Shown here: positions 11,614 through 21,135 of the stretch, in pieces
How positions within the stretch are numbered: the first letter of the stretch is position 1
Layout: each line of letters starts with the position of its first letter
NCBI GenBank assembly: GCA_037974665.1
Contig: CM075773.1
Span: forward strand, 17,102,146-17,166,145
From: Ehretia macrophylla
Lineage: Eukaryota; Streptophyta; Magnoliopsida; Boraginales; Ehretiaceae
Direction: 5' to 3'
DNA length: 64,000 nucleotides
Notes under the pieces: generated by a model
Seen by the model: the letters and a program-made list of their open reading frames with translations, nothing else
Databases searched by the model: none
Told to the model about the DNA's origin: nothing
Translations under genes and position numbers: made by a program

Positions 11614-11732
11614 GGGGTGCAACACGAGGACTTCCCAGGGGGTCACCCATCCTAGTACTACTCTCGCCCAAGCACGCTTAACTTCGGAGTTCTGATGGGA
11701 TCCGGTGCATTAGTGCCGGTATGATCGCACCC
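11614..11732 (-). rRNA. 5S rRNA: 5S rRNA copy 18 (A16G sub-family)
   Basis: One difference, A16G. Its downstream spacer is a near match of that of copy 13, including the AAATCAAGCT block. Confidence 0.96.
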
Positions 11733-12290
11733 GTCATGTTGAGGGCACAATTCCTTTATATGTTAACGGTTCACAGTCCCAGCCTAGAGATATGGCCCAT
11801 TCAAAAGGCCCAATGGGCTTAACGACAACCCATCTGCTTCAACAACGCAGCATCCTCGCAAGACGTGATACCGACGTATTGTAGGGTCCTCTAATGTGCC
11901 GTGAGTAAGGTTGTCGTCCTTTTAACAGCTCACGACGTACGATCCGGGAAGGAAAAACTAAGCAAAAGAAGAAAAGTAGCCCGAAAATGATGAAAACGTT
12001 CGATTTTGAGCTCCGAAAAGGGCACGGCGAGCTAGCTACCTGCCCCCGTCGTAGAGCTCTCGGAGAGCTTTCCAACGGTATGCTGTGCGCCGCGTAACTC
12101 CTTACGGATCAAAAGTTATGGGCACCGGAGCGACGGAGACCTGGTCACAAGCCCTACGCCCTCGGTTTGTGGGCCCAGCCTCCACGTGAAGAGAAGTTGT
12201 CTTGCCCAAGGTGCCGTGGGATTCGATAATAGAAATGTGGTGGGTAAAGTATCTTGGCAACCCTAACCGGAGCAAAAAAAATTGAAAAGG

Positions 12291-12409
12291 GGGGTGCAAC
12301 ACGAGGACTTCCCAGCGGGTCACCCATCCTAGTACTACTCTCGCCCAAGGACGCTTAACTTCGGAGTTCTGATGGGATCCGGTGCATTAGTGCTGGTATG
12401 ATCGCACCC
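12291..12409 (-). rRNA. 5S rRNA: 5S rRNA copy 19
   Basis: Differences are C94G in the C-box (also in copy 9) and G60C in the A-box. Confidence 0.95.
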
Positions 12410-12967
12410 GTCATGTTGAGGGCACAATTCCTTTATGTGTTAACGGTTCAGAGTCCCAGCCTAGAGATATGGCCCATTCAAAAGGCCCAATGGGCTTAAC
12501 GACAACCCATCCGCTTCAACAACGCAGCATCCTCGCAAGACGTGATATCGACGCATTGTAGGGTCCTCTAATGTGCCGCGAGTAAGGTTGTCGTCCTTTT
12601 AACAGCTCACGACGTACGATCTGGGACAGAAAAATAGAGCAAAAGAAGAAAAGTGGCCCGAAACTGATGAAAACGTTCGATTTTGAGCTCCGAAAAGGGC
12701 ACAGCAAGCTATCTCGCTACCCCTGTCGTAGAACTCTCAGAGAGCTTTCCAACGGTATGCTGTGCGCCTCGTAACTCCTTACGGATCAAAAGTTATGGGC
12801 ACCGTAGCGACGGAGACCTGGTCACAAGCCCTACGCCCTCGGTTTGCAGGCCCAGCCTCCACGTGAAGAGAAGTTGTCTTGCCCAAGGTGCGGTGGGATT
12901 CAATAATAGAAATGTGGTGGGTAAAGTATCTTGGCAACTTTAACCGGAGCAAAAAAAATTGAAAAGG

Positions 12968-13086
12968 GGGGTGCAACACGAGGACTTCCCAGGGGGTCAC
13001 CCATCCTAGTACTACTCTCGCCCAAGCACGCTTAACTTCAGAGTTCTGATGGGATCCGGTGCATTAGTGCTGGTATGATCGCACCC
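12968..13086 (-). rRNA. 5S rRNA: 5S rRNA copy 20
   Basis: One difference, C47U, at a CpG. The spacer has CAACTTTAACC, shared with unit 22. Confidence 0.96.
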
Positions 13087-13644
13087 GTCATGTTGAGGGC
13101 ACAATTCCTTTATGTGTTAACGGTTCAGAGACCCAGCCTAGAGATATGGCCCATTCAAAAGGCCCAATGGGCTTAACGACAACCCATCCGCTTCAACAAC
13201 GCAGCATCCTCGCAAGACGTGATACCGACGCATTGTAGGGTCCTCTAATGTGCCGTGAGTGAGGTTGTCGTCCTTTTAACAGCTCACGACGTACGATCCG
13301 GGACGGAAAAACAGAGCAAAAGAAGAAAAGTAGCCCGAAACTGATGAAAACGTTCAATTTTGAGCTCCGAAAAGGGCACGGCGAGCTAGCTACCTGCCCC
13401 CGTCGTAGAGCTCTCGGAGAGCTTTCCAACGGTATGCTGTGTGCCTCGTAACTCCTTACGGATCAAAAGTTATGGGCACCGTAGCGACGGAGACCTGGTC
13501 ACAAGCCCTACGCCCTCGGTTTGCGGGCCCAGCCTCCACGTGAAGAGAAGTTGTCTTGCCCAAGGTGCCGTGGGATTCGATAATAGAAATGTAGTGGGTA
13601 AAGTATCTTGGCAACCCTAACCGGAGCAAAAAAAATTGAAAAGG

Positions 13645-13763
13645 GGGGTGCAACACGAGGACTTCCCAGGGGGTCACCCATCCTAGTACTACTCTCGCCC
13701 AAGCACGCTTAACTTCGGAGTTCTGATGGGATCCGGTGCATTAGTGCTGGTATGATAGCACCC
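13645..13763 (-). rRNA. 5S rRNA: 5S rRNA copy 21
   Basis: One difference, G7U, next to helix I. Confidence 0.96.
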
Positions 13764-14321
13764 GTCATGTTGAGGGCACAATTCCTTTATGTGTTAACGG
13801 TTCACAGTCCCAGCCTAGAGATATGGCCCATTCAAAAGGCCCAATGGGCTTAACGACAACCCATCCGCTTCAACAACGCAGCATCCTCGCAAGACGTGAT
13901 ATCGACGCATTGTAGGGTCGTCTAATGTGCCGCGAGTAAGGTTGTCGTCCTTTTAACAGCTCACGACGTACGATCCGGGACGGAAAAACAGAGCAAAAGA
14001 AGAAAAGTGGCCCGAAACTGATGAAAACGTTCGATTTTGAGCTCCGAAAAGGGCACAGCGAGCTTGCTCGCTGCCCCCGTCGTAGAGCTCTCAAAGAGCT
14101 TTCCAACGGTATGCTATGCGCCGCGTAACTCCTTACGGATCAAAAGTTATGGGCACCGTAGGGACGGAGACTTGGTCACAAGCCCTACGCCCTCGGTTTG
14201 CGGGCCCAGCCTCCACGTGAAGAGAAGTTGTCTTGCCCAAGGTGCCGTGGGATTCGGTAATAGAAATGTGGTGGGTAAAGTATCTTGGCAACTTTAACCG
14301 GAGCAAAAAAAATTGAAAAGG

Positions 14322-14440
14322 GGGGTGCAACACGAGGACCTCCCAGGGGGTCACCCATCCTAGTACTACTCTCGCCCAAGCACGCTCAACTTCGGAGTTC
14401 TGATGGGATCCGGTGCATTAGTGCTGGTATGATCACACCC
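14322..14440 (-). rRNA. 5S rRNA: 5S rRNA copy 22
   Basis: Differences are A101G, A54G in the A-box, and C6U. Confidence 0.95.
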
Positions 14441-14998
14441 GTCATGTTGAGGGCACAATTCCTTTATGTGTTAACGGTTCACAGACCCAGCCTAGAGATA
14501 TGGCCCATTCAAAAGGCCCAATGGGCTAAACGACAACCCATCCGCTTCAACAACGCAGCATCCTCGCAAGACGTGATATCGACGCATTGTAGGGTCGTCT
14601 AATGTGCCGCGAGTAAGGTTGTCGTCCTTTTAACAGCTCACGACGTACGATCCGGGACGGAAAAACAGAGCAAAAGAAGAAAAGTGGCCCGAAACTGATG
14701 AAAATGTTCGATTTTGAGCTCCGAAAAGGGCACAGCGAGCTCGCTAGCTGCCCCCGTCGTAGAGCTCTCAGAGAGCTTTCAAACAGTATGCTGTGCGCCG
14801 CGTAACTCCTTACGGATCAAAAGTTATGGGCACCGGAGCGACGGAGACCTGGTCACAAGCCCTACGCCCTCGGTTTGCGGGCCCAGCCTCCACTTGAAGA
14901 GAAGTTGTCTTGCCCAAGGTGCCGTGGGATTCGATAATAGAAATGTGGTGGGTAAAGTATCTTGGCAACCCTAACCGGAGCAAAAAAAATTGAAAAGG

Positions 14999-15117
14999 GG
15001 GGTGCAACACGAGGACTTCCCAAGGGGTCACCCATCCTAGTACTACTCTCGCCCAAGCACGCTTAACTTCGGAGTTCTGATGGGATCCGGTGCATTAGTG
15101 CTGGTATGATCGCCCCC
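14999..15117 (-). rRNA. 5S rRNA: 5S rRNA copy 23
   Basis: Differences are C95U in the C-box and U4G, which mismatches A115 in helix I. U4G is shared with copy 25. Units 23 and 25 also share a CACTTGAAG spacer mark and GGCACAATGGG in the hairpin, indicating a two-unit duplication. Confidence 0.95.
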
Positions 15118-15697
15118 GTCATGTTGAGGACACAATTCCTTTATGTGTTAACGGTTCACAGTCCCAGCCTAGAGATATGGCCCATTCAAAAGGCACAATG
15201 GGCTTAACGACAACCCATCCGCTTCAACAACGCAGCATCCTCGCAAGACGTGATATCGACGCATTGTAGGGTCCTTTAATGTGCCGCGAGTAAGGTCGTC
15301 TTCCTTTTAACAGCTCACGACGTACGATCCGGGACGGAAAAATAAAGCAAAAGAAGAAAAGTGGCCCGAAACTTATGAAAACGTTCGATTTTGTGCTCCG
15401 AAAAGGGCACAGCTGGCTCGCTCGCTGCCCCCGTCGTAGAGCTCTCATAGAGATTTCCAACGGTATGCTGTGCGCCTCGTAACTCCTTACGGATCAAAAG
15501 TTATGGGCACCGTAGCGACGGAGACCTGGTCACAAGCCTTACGCCCTCGGTTTGCGGGCCCAGCCTCCACGTGAAGCGAAGTTGTCTTGCCCAAGGTGCC
15601 GTGGGATTCGATAATAGAAATGTGGTGGGTAAAGTATCTTGGCAACCCTAACCGGAGCAAAAAAAATTGAAAAGGGGGGTGCAACACGAGGACTTCC

Positions 15698-15715
15698 CAG
15701 GGGGTCACCCATCCT
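15698..15715 (-). promoter_or_regulatory. 5S internal C-box (copy 24)
   Basis: RNA positions 80-97 read AGGAUGGGUGACCCCCUG, the TFIIIA-binding C-box. The array consensus has five Cs at 91-95, where I recall most angiosperm 5S sequences as CCUCC. The change is fixed in nearly every copy here. Confidence 0.8.
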
Positions 15716-15722
15716 AGTACTA

Positions 15723-15728
15723 CTCTCG
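15723..15728 (-). promoter_or_regulatory. 5S intermediate element (copy 24)
   Basis: RNA positions 67-72 read CGAGAG, the intermediate element of the internal control region, between the A-box and C-box. Confidence 0.75.
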
Positions 15729-15730
15729 CC

Positions 15731-15745
15731 CAAGCACGCTTAACT
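15731..15745 (-). promoter_or_regulatory. 5S internal A-box (copy 24)
   Basis: RNA positions 50-64 read AGUUAAGCGUGCUUG, the conserved A-box of type 1 Pol III promoters. It binds TFIIIA/TFIIIC within the gene. The boundaries follow the Xenopus/Arabidopsis numbering. In any other full-length copy it spans gene end minus 63 to gene end minus 49. Confidence 0.85.
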
Positions 15746-15806
15746 TCGGAGTTCTGATGGGATCCGGTGCATTAGTGCTGGTATGATCGCACCCGTCATG
15801 TTGAGG

Positions 15807-15808
15807 GC
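15807..15808 (-). promoter_or_regulatory. GC element upstream of copy 24
   Basis: A GC dinucleotide at -14/-13, within GCCCTC, matches the GC element that lies slightly closer to the start in Arabidopsis 5S promoters. The base at -1 (position 15795) is C on the transcribed strand, also the plant 5S norm. Copy 14 lacks one base of this GCCC run. Confidence 0.55.
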
Positions 15809-15816
15809 ACAATTCC

Positions 15817-15822
15817 TTTATG
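15817..15822 (-). promoter_or_regulatory. TATA-like element upstream of copy 24
   Basis: CATAAA lies at about -28 to -23 from the 5S start and is followed by GG. Plant 5S genes use a TATA-like element near -28. The same element sits at the same distance upstream of most copies. A few copies have it altered: 3 (CATGAA), 51 (CACAAA in an A-rich run), 62 (CAAATGAA) and 88 (CATAATGG). Confidence 0.75.
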
Positions 15823-15856
15823 TGTTAACGGTTCACAGTCCCAGCCTAGAGATATG

Positions 15857-15880
15857 GCCCATTCAAAAGGCCCAATGGGC
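15857..15880. repeat. Spacer inverted repeat GCCCATT/AATGGGC
   Basis: Perfect 7-bp arms, GCCCATT and AATGGGC, flank a 10-base loop, CAAAAGGCCC, about 63 bp upstream of the start of copy 24. The element is present in almost every spacer. Arm breaks occur in a few (for example GGCCAATTC upstream of copies 15, 33 and 46). TGGGCC/TGGGCT resembles plant site II-type elements, but a role here is only inference. Confidence 0.7.
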
Positions 15881-16087
15881 TTAACGACAACCCAACCGCT
15901 TCAACAACGCAGCATCCTCGCAAGACGTGATATCGACGCATTGTAGGGTCATCTAATGTGCCGCGAGTAAGGTTGTCGTCCTTTTAACAGCTCACGACGT
16001 ACGATCCGGGACGGAAAAACAGAGCAAAAGAAGAAAAGTGGCCCGAAACTGAAGAAAATGTTCGATTTTGAGCTCCGAAAAGGGCAC

Positions 16088-16104
16088 AGCGAGCTCGCTA
16101 GCTG
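16088..16104. repeat. AGCT-rich hypervariable block
   Basis: A short block of AGCT/GCTA-type repeats, reading GCGAGCTCGCTAGCTGC here. It is the most variable part of the spacer: other units read AGCTAGCTAGCT, AGCTAGCTACCT, AGCAAGCTAGAT or TGCAAGCTCGCT. The core is self-complementary. Confidence 0.6.
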
Positions 16105-16116
16105 CCCCCGTCGTAG

Positions 16117-16131
16117 AGCTCTCAGAGAGCT
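16117..16131. repeat. Spacer palindrome AGCTCTC-N-GAGAGCT
   Basis: Two perfect 7-bp arms, AGCTCTC and GAGAGCT, flank a single central base. The centre is A in this spacer and G in many others, so the palindrome is kept while its centre alternates. A few units break an arm (for example 3352-3363). Confidence 0.65.
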
Positions 16132-16335
16132 TTCGAACGGTATGCTGTGCGCCGCGTAACTCGTTACGGATCAAAAGTTATGGGCACCGGAGCGACGGAG
16201 ACCTGGTCACAAGCCCTACGCCCTCGGTTTGCGGGCCCAGCCTCCACTTGAAGAGAAGTTGTCTTGCCCAAGGTGCCGTGGGATTCGATAATAGAAATGT
16301 GGTGGGTAAAGTATCTTGGCAACCCTAACCGGAGC

Positions 16336-16350
16336 AAAAAAAATTGAAAA
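16336..16350 (-). terminator. Pol III terminator of copy 25
   Basis: On the minus strand the 3' CCCC of the gene is followed by CC, then TTTT, CAA and TTTTTTTT. The T4 begins 3 nt after the gene end and the T8 follows 3 nt later. This double T-run stands after nearly all copies. Confidence 0.85.
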
Positions 16351-16352
16351 GG

Positions 16353-16471
16353 GGGGTGCAACACGAGGACTTCCCAGGGGGTCACCCATCCTAGTACTAC
16401 TCTCGCCCAAGCACGCTTAACTTCGGAGTTCTGATGGGATCCGGTGCATTAGTGCTGGTATGATCACCCCC
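16353..16471 (-). rRNA. 5S rRNA: 5S rRNA copy 25
   Basis: Differences are C6U and U4G in helix I. Confidence 0.95.
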
Positions 16472-17029
16472 GTCATGTTGAGGGCACAATTCCTTTATGT
16501 GTTAACGGTTCACAGTCCCAGCCTAGAGATATGGCCCATTCAAAAGGCACAATGGGCTTAACGACAACCCATCCGCTTCAACAACGCAGCATCCTCGCAA
16601 GACGTGATATCGACGCATTGTAGGGTCCTCTAATGTGCCGCGAGTAAGGTTGTCGTCCTTTTAACAGCTCACGACGTACGATCCGGGACGGAAAAACAGA
16701 GCAAAAGAAGAAAAGTGGCCCGAAACTGATGAAAACGTTCGATTTTGTGCTCCGAAAAGGGCACAGCGAGCTGGCTCGCTGCCCCCGTCGTAGAGCTCTC
16801 AGAGAGCTTTCCAACGGTATGCTGTGCGCCTCGTAACTCCTTACGGATCAAAAGTTATGGGCACCGTAGCGACGGAGACCTGGTCACAAGCCCTACGCCC
16901 TCGGTTTGCTGGCCCAGCCTCCACGTGAAAAGAAGTTGTCTTGCCCAAGGTGCCGTGGGATTCGATAATAGAAATGTGGTGGGTAAAGTATCTTGGCAAC
17001 GCTAACCGGAGCAAAAAAAATTGAAAAGG

Positions 17030-17148
17030 GGGGTGCAACACGAGGACTTCCCAGGGGGTCACCCATCCTAGTACTACTCTCGCCCAAGCACGCTTAACTT
17101 CGGAGTTCTGATGGGATCCGGTGCATTAGTGCTGGTATGATCGCACCC
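17030..17148 (-). rRNA. 5S rRNA: 5S rRNA copy 26 (consensus)
   Basis: Identical to the consensus. The spacer is in the CGCTAAC haplotype. Confidence 0.97.
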
Positions 17149-17540
17149 GTCATGTTGAGGGCACAATTCCTTTATGTGTTAACAGTTCACAGTCCCAGCC
17201 TAGAGATATGGCCCATTCAAAAGGCCCAATGGGCTTAACGACAACCCATCAGCTTCAACAACGCAGCATCCTCGCAAGACGTGATATCGACGCATTGTAG
17301 GGTCCTCTAATGTGCCGCGAGTAAGGTTGTCGTCCTTTTAACAGCTCACGACGTACGATCCGGGACGGAAAAACAGAGCAAAAGAAGAAAAGTGTCCCGA
17401 AACTGATGAAAACATTCGATTTTGAGCTCCGAAAAGGGCAAAGCGAGCTTGCTCGCTACCCCCGTCGTAGAGCTCTCAGAGAGCTTTCCAACGGTATGCT
17501 GTGCGCCTCGTAACTCCTTACGGATCAAAAGTTATGGGCA

Positions 17541-17547
17541 CCGGTTT
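17541..17547. other. 37-bp spacer deletion junction (unit 27)
   Basis: GGGCACCGG joins directly to TTTGCGGG. The 37 bp beginning AGCGACGGAG and ending CCCTCGG are missing. CGG is present at both ends of the missing segment, so a slippage or short-homology deletion is likely. Confidence 0.9.
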
Positions 17548-17669
17548 GCGGGCCCAGCCTCCACGTGAAGAGAAGTTGTCTTGCCCAAGGTGCCGTGGGA
17601 TTCGATAATAGAAATGTGGTGGGTAAAGTATCTTGGCAATCCTAACCGGAGCAAAAAAAATTGAAAAGG

Positions 17670-17788
17670 GGGGTGCAACACGAGGACTTCCCAGGGGGTC
17701 ACCCATCCTAGTACTACTCTCGCCCAAGCACGCTTAACTTCGGAGTTCTGATGGGATCCGGTGCATTAGTGCTGGTATGATCGCACCC
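17670..17788 (-). rRNA. 5S rRNA: 5S rRNA copy 27 (consensus, 640-bp unit)
   Basis: The gene is identical to the consensus, and its downstream spacer lacks 37 bp. The deletion spares the terminator and the next promoter, so function is probably unaffected. Confidence 0.97.
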
Positions 17789-18180
17789 GTCATGTTGAGG
17801 GCACAATTCCTTTATGTGTTAACCGTTCACAGTCCCAGCCTAGAGATATGGCCCATTCAAAAGCCCCAATGGGCTTAACGACAACCCATCAGCTTCAACA
17901 ATGCAGCAACCTCGAAAGACGTGATATCGACGCATTGTAGGGTCCTCTAATGTGCCGCGAGTAAGGTTGTCGTCCTTTTAACAGCTCACGACGTACGATC
18001 CGGGACGAAAAAATAGAGCAAGAGAAGTAAAGTGGCCCGAAACTGATGAAAACGTTCGATTTTGAGCTCCGAAAAGAGCACAGCGAGCTGGCTCGCTGCC
18101 CCCGTCGTAGAGCTCTCAGAGAGCTTTCCAACGGTATGCTGTGCGCCTCGTAACTCCTTACGGATCAAAAGTTATGGGCA

Positions 18181-18187
18181 CCGGTTT
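18181..18187. other. 37-bp spacer deletion junction (unit 28)
   Basis: This is the same junction as in the preceding unit, exactly 640 bp away. The deleted unit was therefore duplicated next to itself, or the deletion was copied by gene conversion. Confidence 0.9.
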
Positions 18188-18309
18188 GCGGGCCCAGCCT
18201 CCACGTGAAGAGAAGTTGTCTTGCCCAAGGTGCCGTGGGATTCGATAATAGAAATGTGGTGGGTAAAGTATCTTGGCAACCCTAACCGGAGCAAAAAAAA
18301 TTGAAAAGG

Positions 18310-18428
18310 GGGGTGCAACACGAGGACTTCCCAGGGGGTCACCCTTCCTAGTACTACTCTCGCCCAAGCACTCTTAACTTCGGAGTTCTGATGGGATCCG
18401 GTGCATTAGTGCTGGTATGATCGCGCCC
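18310..18428 (-). rRNA. 5S rRNA: 5S rRNA copy 28 (640-bp unit)
   Basis: Differences are U84A in the C-box, C57A in the A-box, and U4C (mismatch in helix I). It carries the same 37-bp spacer deletion as copy 27. Confidence 0.94.
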
Positions 18429-18986
18429 GTCATGTTGAGGGCACAATTCCTTTATGTGTTAACGGTTCACAGTCCCAGCCTAGAGATATTGCCCATTCAA
18501 AAGGCCCAATGGGCTTAACGACAACCCATCCGCTTCAACAACGCAGCATCCTCGCAAGACGCGATATCGACGCATTGTAGGGTACTCTAATGTGCCGCGA
18601 GTAAGGTTGTCGTCCTTTTAACAGCTCACGACGTACGATCCGGGACGGAAAAACAGAGCAAAAGAAGAAAAGTGGCCCGAAACTGATGAAAAGGTTCGAT
18701 TTTGAGCTCCGAAAAGGGTACAGCGAGCTAGCTAGCTGCCCCCGTCGTAGAGCTCTCAGAGAGCTTTCCAACGGTATGCTGTGCGCCTCGTAACTCCTTA
18801 CGGATCAAACGTTATGGGCACCGGAGCGACGGAGACCTGGTCACAAGCCCTACGCCCTCGGTTTGCGGGCCCAGCCTCCACGTGAAGAGAAGTTGTCTTG
18901 CCCAAGGTGCCATGGGATTCGATAATAGAAATGTGGTGGGTAAAGTATCTTGGCAACGCTAACCGGAGCAAAAAAAATTGAAAAGG

Positions 18987-19105
18987 GGGGTGCAACACAA
19001 GGACTTCCCAGGGGGTCACCCATCCTAGTACTACTCTCGCCCAAGCACGCTTAACTTCGGAGTTCTGATGGGATCCGGTGCATTAGTGCTGGTATGATCG
19101 CACCC
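18987..19105 (-). rRNA. 5S rRNA: 5S rRNA copy 29
   Basis: One difference, C107U, shared with copy 1. Confidence 0.96.
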
Positions 19106-19662
19106 GTCATGTTGAGGGCACAATTCCTTTATGTGTTAACGGTTCACAGTCCCAGCCTAGAGATATGGCCCATTCAAAAGCCCAATGGGCTTAACGACAA
19201 CCCATCCGCTTCAACAACGCAGCATCCTCGCAAGACGTGATATCGACGCATTGTAGGGTCCTCTAATGTGCCGCGAGTAAGGTTGTCGTCCTTTTAACAG
19301 CTCACGACGTACGATCCGGGACGGAAAAACAGAGCAAAAGAAGAAAAGTGGCCCGAAACTGATGAAAACGTTCGATTTTGAGTTCCGAAAAGGGCACCGC
19401 GAGCTAGCTAGCTGCCCCCGTCGTAGAGCTCTCAGAGAGCTTTCCAACGGTATGCTGTGCGCCTCGTAACTCCTTACGGATCAAAAGTTATGGGCACCGG
19501 AGCGACGGAGACCTGGTGACAAGCCCTACGCCCTCGGTTTGCGGGCCCAGCCTCCACGTGAAGAGAAGTTGTCTTGCCCAAGGTGCCATGGGATTCGATA
19601 ATAGAAATGTGGTGGGTAAAGTATCTTGGCAACGCTAACCGGAGCAAAAAAAATTGAAAAGG

Positions 19663-19781
19663 GGGGTGCAACACGAGGACTTCCCAGGGGGTCACCCATC
19701 CTAGTACTACTCTCGCCCAAGCACGCTTAACTTCGGAGTTCTGATGGGATCCGGTGCATTAGTGCTGGTATGATCGCACCC
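19663..19781 (-). rRNA. 5S rRNA: 5S rRNA copy 30 (consensus)
   Basis: Identical to the consensus. The spacer to copy 29 is one base short in the hairpin loop (AAAAGCCCAATGG). Confidence 0.97.
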
Positions 19782-20339
19782 GTCATGTTGAGGGCACAAT
19801 TCCTTTATGTGTTAACGGTTCGCAGTCCCAGCCTAGAGATATGGCACATTCAAAAGGCCCAATGGGCTTAACGACAACCTATCCCCTTCAATATCGCAGC
19901 ACCCTCGCAAGACCTGATATCGACGCATTGTAGGGTCCTCTAATGTGCCACGAGTAAGGTTGTCGTCCTTTTAACAGCTCACGACGTACGAGCCGTGACG
20001 GAAGAACAGAGCAAAAGAAGAAAAGTGGCCCGAAACTAATGAAAACGTTCGATTTTGAGCTCCGAAAAAGGGACAGCAAGCTAGCTAGCTGCCCCCGTCG
20101 TAGAGCTCTCAGAGAGCTTTCCAACGGTATGCTGTACGCCTCGTAACTCCTTACGGATCAAAAGTTATGGGCACCGGAGCGACGGAGACCTGGTCACAAG
20201 CCCTACGCCCTCGGTTTGCGGGCCCAGCCTCCACGTTAAGAGAAGTTGTCTTGCCCAAGGTGCCGTGGGATTCGATAATAGAAATGTGGTGGGTAAAGTA
20301 TCTTGGCAACGCTAACCGGAGCAAAAAAAATTGAAAATG

Positions 20340-20458
20340 GGGGTGCAACACGAGGACTTCCCAGGGGGTCACCCATCCTAGTACTACTCTCGCCCAAGCA
20401 CGCTTAACTTCGGAGTTCTGATGGGATCCGGTGCATTAGTGCTGGTATGATTGCACCC
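20340..20458 (-). rRNA. 5S rRNA: 5S rRNA copy 31
   Basis: One difference, G7A. The upstream TATA-like element reads AATAAA followed by GG. Confidence 0.96.
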
Positions 20459-21016
20459 GTCATGTTAAGGGCACAATTCCTTTATTAGTTAACGGTTCAC
20501 AGTCCCAGCCTAGAGATATGGCCCATTCAAAAGGCCCAATGGGCTTAACGACAACCCATCCGCTTCAACAACGCAGCATCCTCGCAAGACGTGATATCGA
20601 CGCATTGTAGGGTGCTTTAATGTGCCGCGAGTAAGGTTGTCATCCTTTTAACAGCTCACGACGTACGATCCGGGACAGAAAAACAGAGCAAAAGAAGAAA
20701 AGTGGCCCGAAACTGAAGAAAACGTTCGATTTAGAGCTCCGAAAAGGGTACAACGAGCTAGCTGGCTGCCCCCATCGTAGAGCTCTCAGAGAGCTTTCCA
20801 ACGGTATGCTGTGCGCCTCGTAACTCCTTACGGATCAAAAGTTATGGGTACCGGGGCGACGGAGACCTGGTCACAAGCCCTACGCCCTCGGTTTGCGGGC
20901 CCAGCCTCCACGTGAAGAGAAGTTGTCTTGCCCAAGGTGCCGTGGGATTCGATAATAGAAATGTGGTGGGTAAAGTATCTTGGCAACGCTAACTGGAGCA
21001 AAAAAAATTGAAAAGG

Positions 21017-21135
21017 GAGGTGCAACAGGAGGACTTCCCAGGGGGTCACCCATCCTAGTACTACTATCGCCCAAGCACGCTAAACTTCGGAGTTCTGATG
21101 GGATCCGGTGCATTAGTGCTTGTATGATTGCACCC
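21017..21135 (-). rRNA. 5S rRNA: 5S rRNA copy 32, divergent
   Basis: Six differences: C118U, G108C, G70U (IE), A54U (A-box), C15A and G7A. Confidence 0.9.

Larger units (their letters stand above)
15676..15794 (-). rRNA. 5S rRNA: 5S rRNA copy 24 (consensus)
   Basis: Identical to the array consensus. This copy is used as the reference for the promoter boxes above. The RNA folds as a normal 5S: helix I pairs GGGUGC (1-6) with GCACCC (113-118). Confidence 0.97.
15795..16352 (-). other. Representative 5S intergenic spacer
   Basis: This is a typical spacer, between copies 24 and 25. Read along the minus strand from the end of copy 25 it holds: T-run terminators; the block containing the C-CCTAAC / CGCTAAC haplotype site; a GGGCCC-containing block; a block that includes CATAACTTTTGATCCGTAAC; the palindrome at 16117-16131; the AGCT-rich variable block at 16088-16104; a T-rich stretch complementary to 16015-16037; the hairpin at 15857-15880; and finally the upstream promoter of copy 24. 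The other spacers share this layout unless noted. I see no gene, tRNA or mobile element in it. Confidence 0.9.

Noticed and set aside
15795..16352. tRNA, snRNA or 45S rDNA hidden in the spacer
   Set aside because: No A/B-box tRNA arrangement, cloverleaf or 18S/5.8S/25S sequence is visible.
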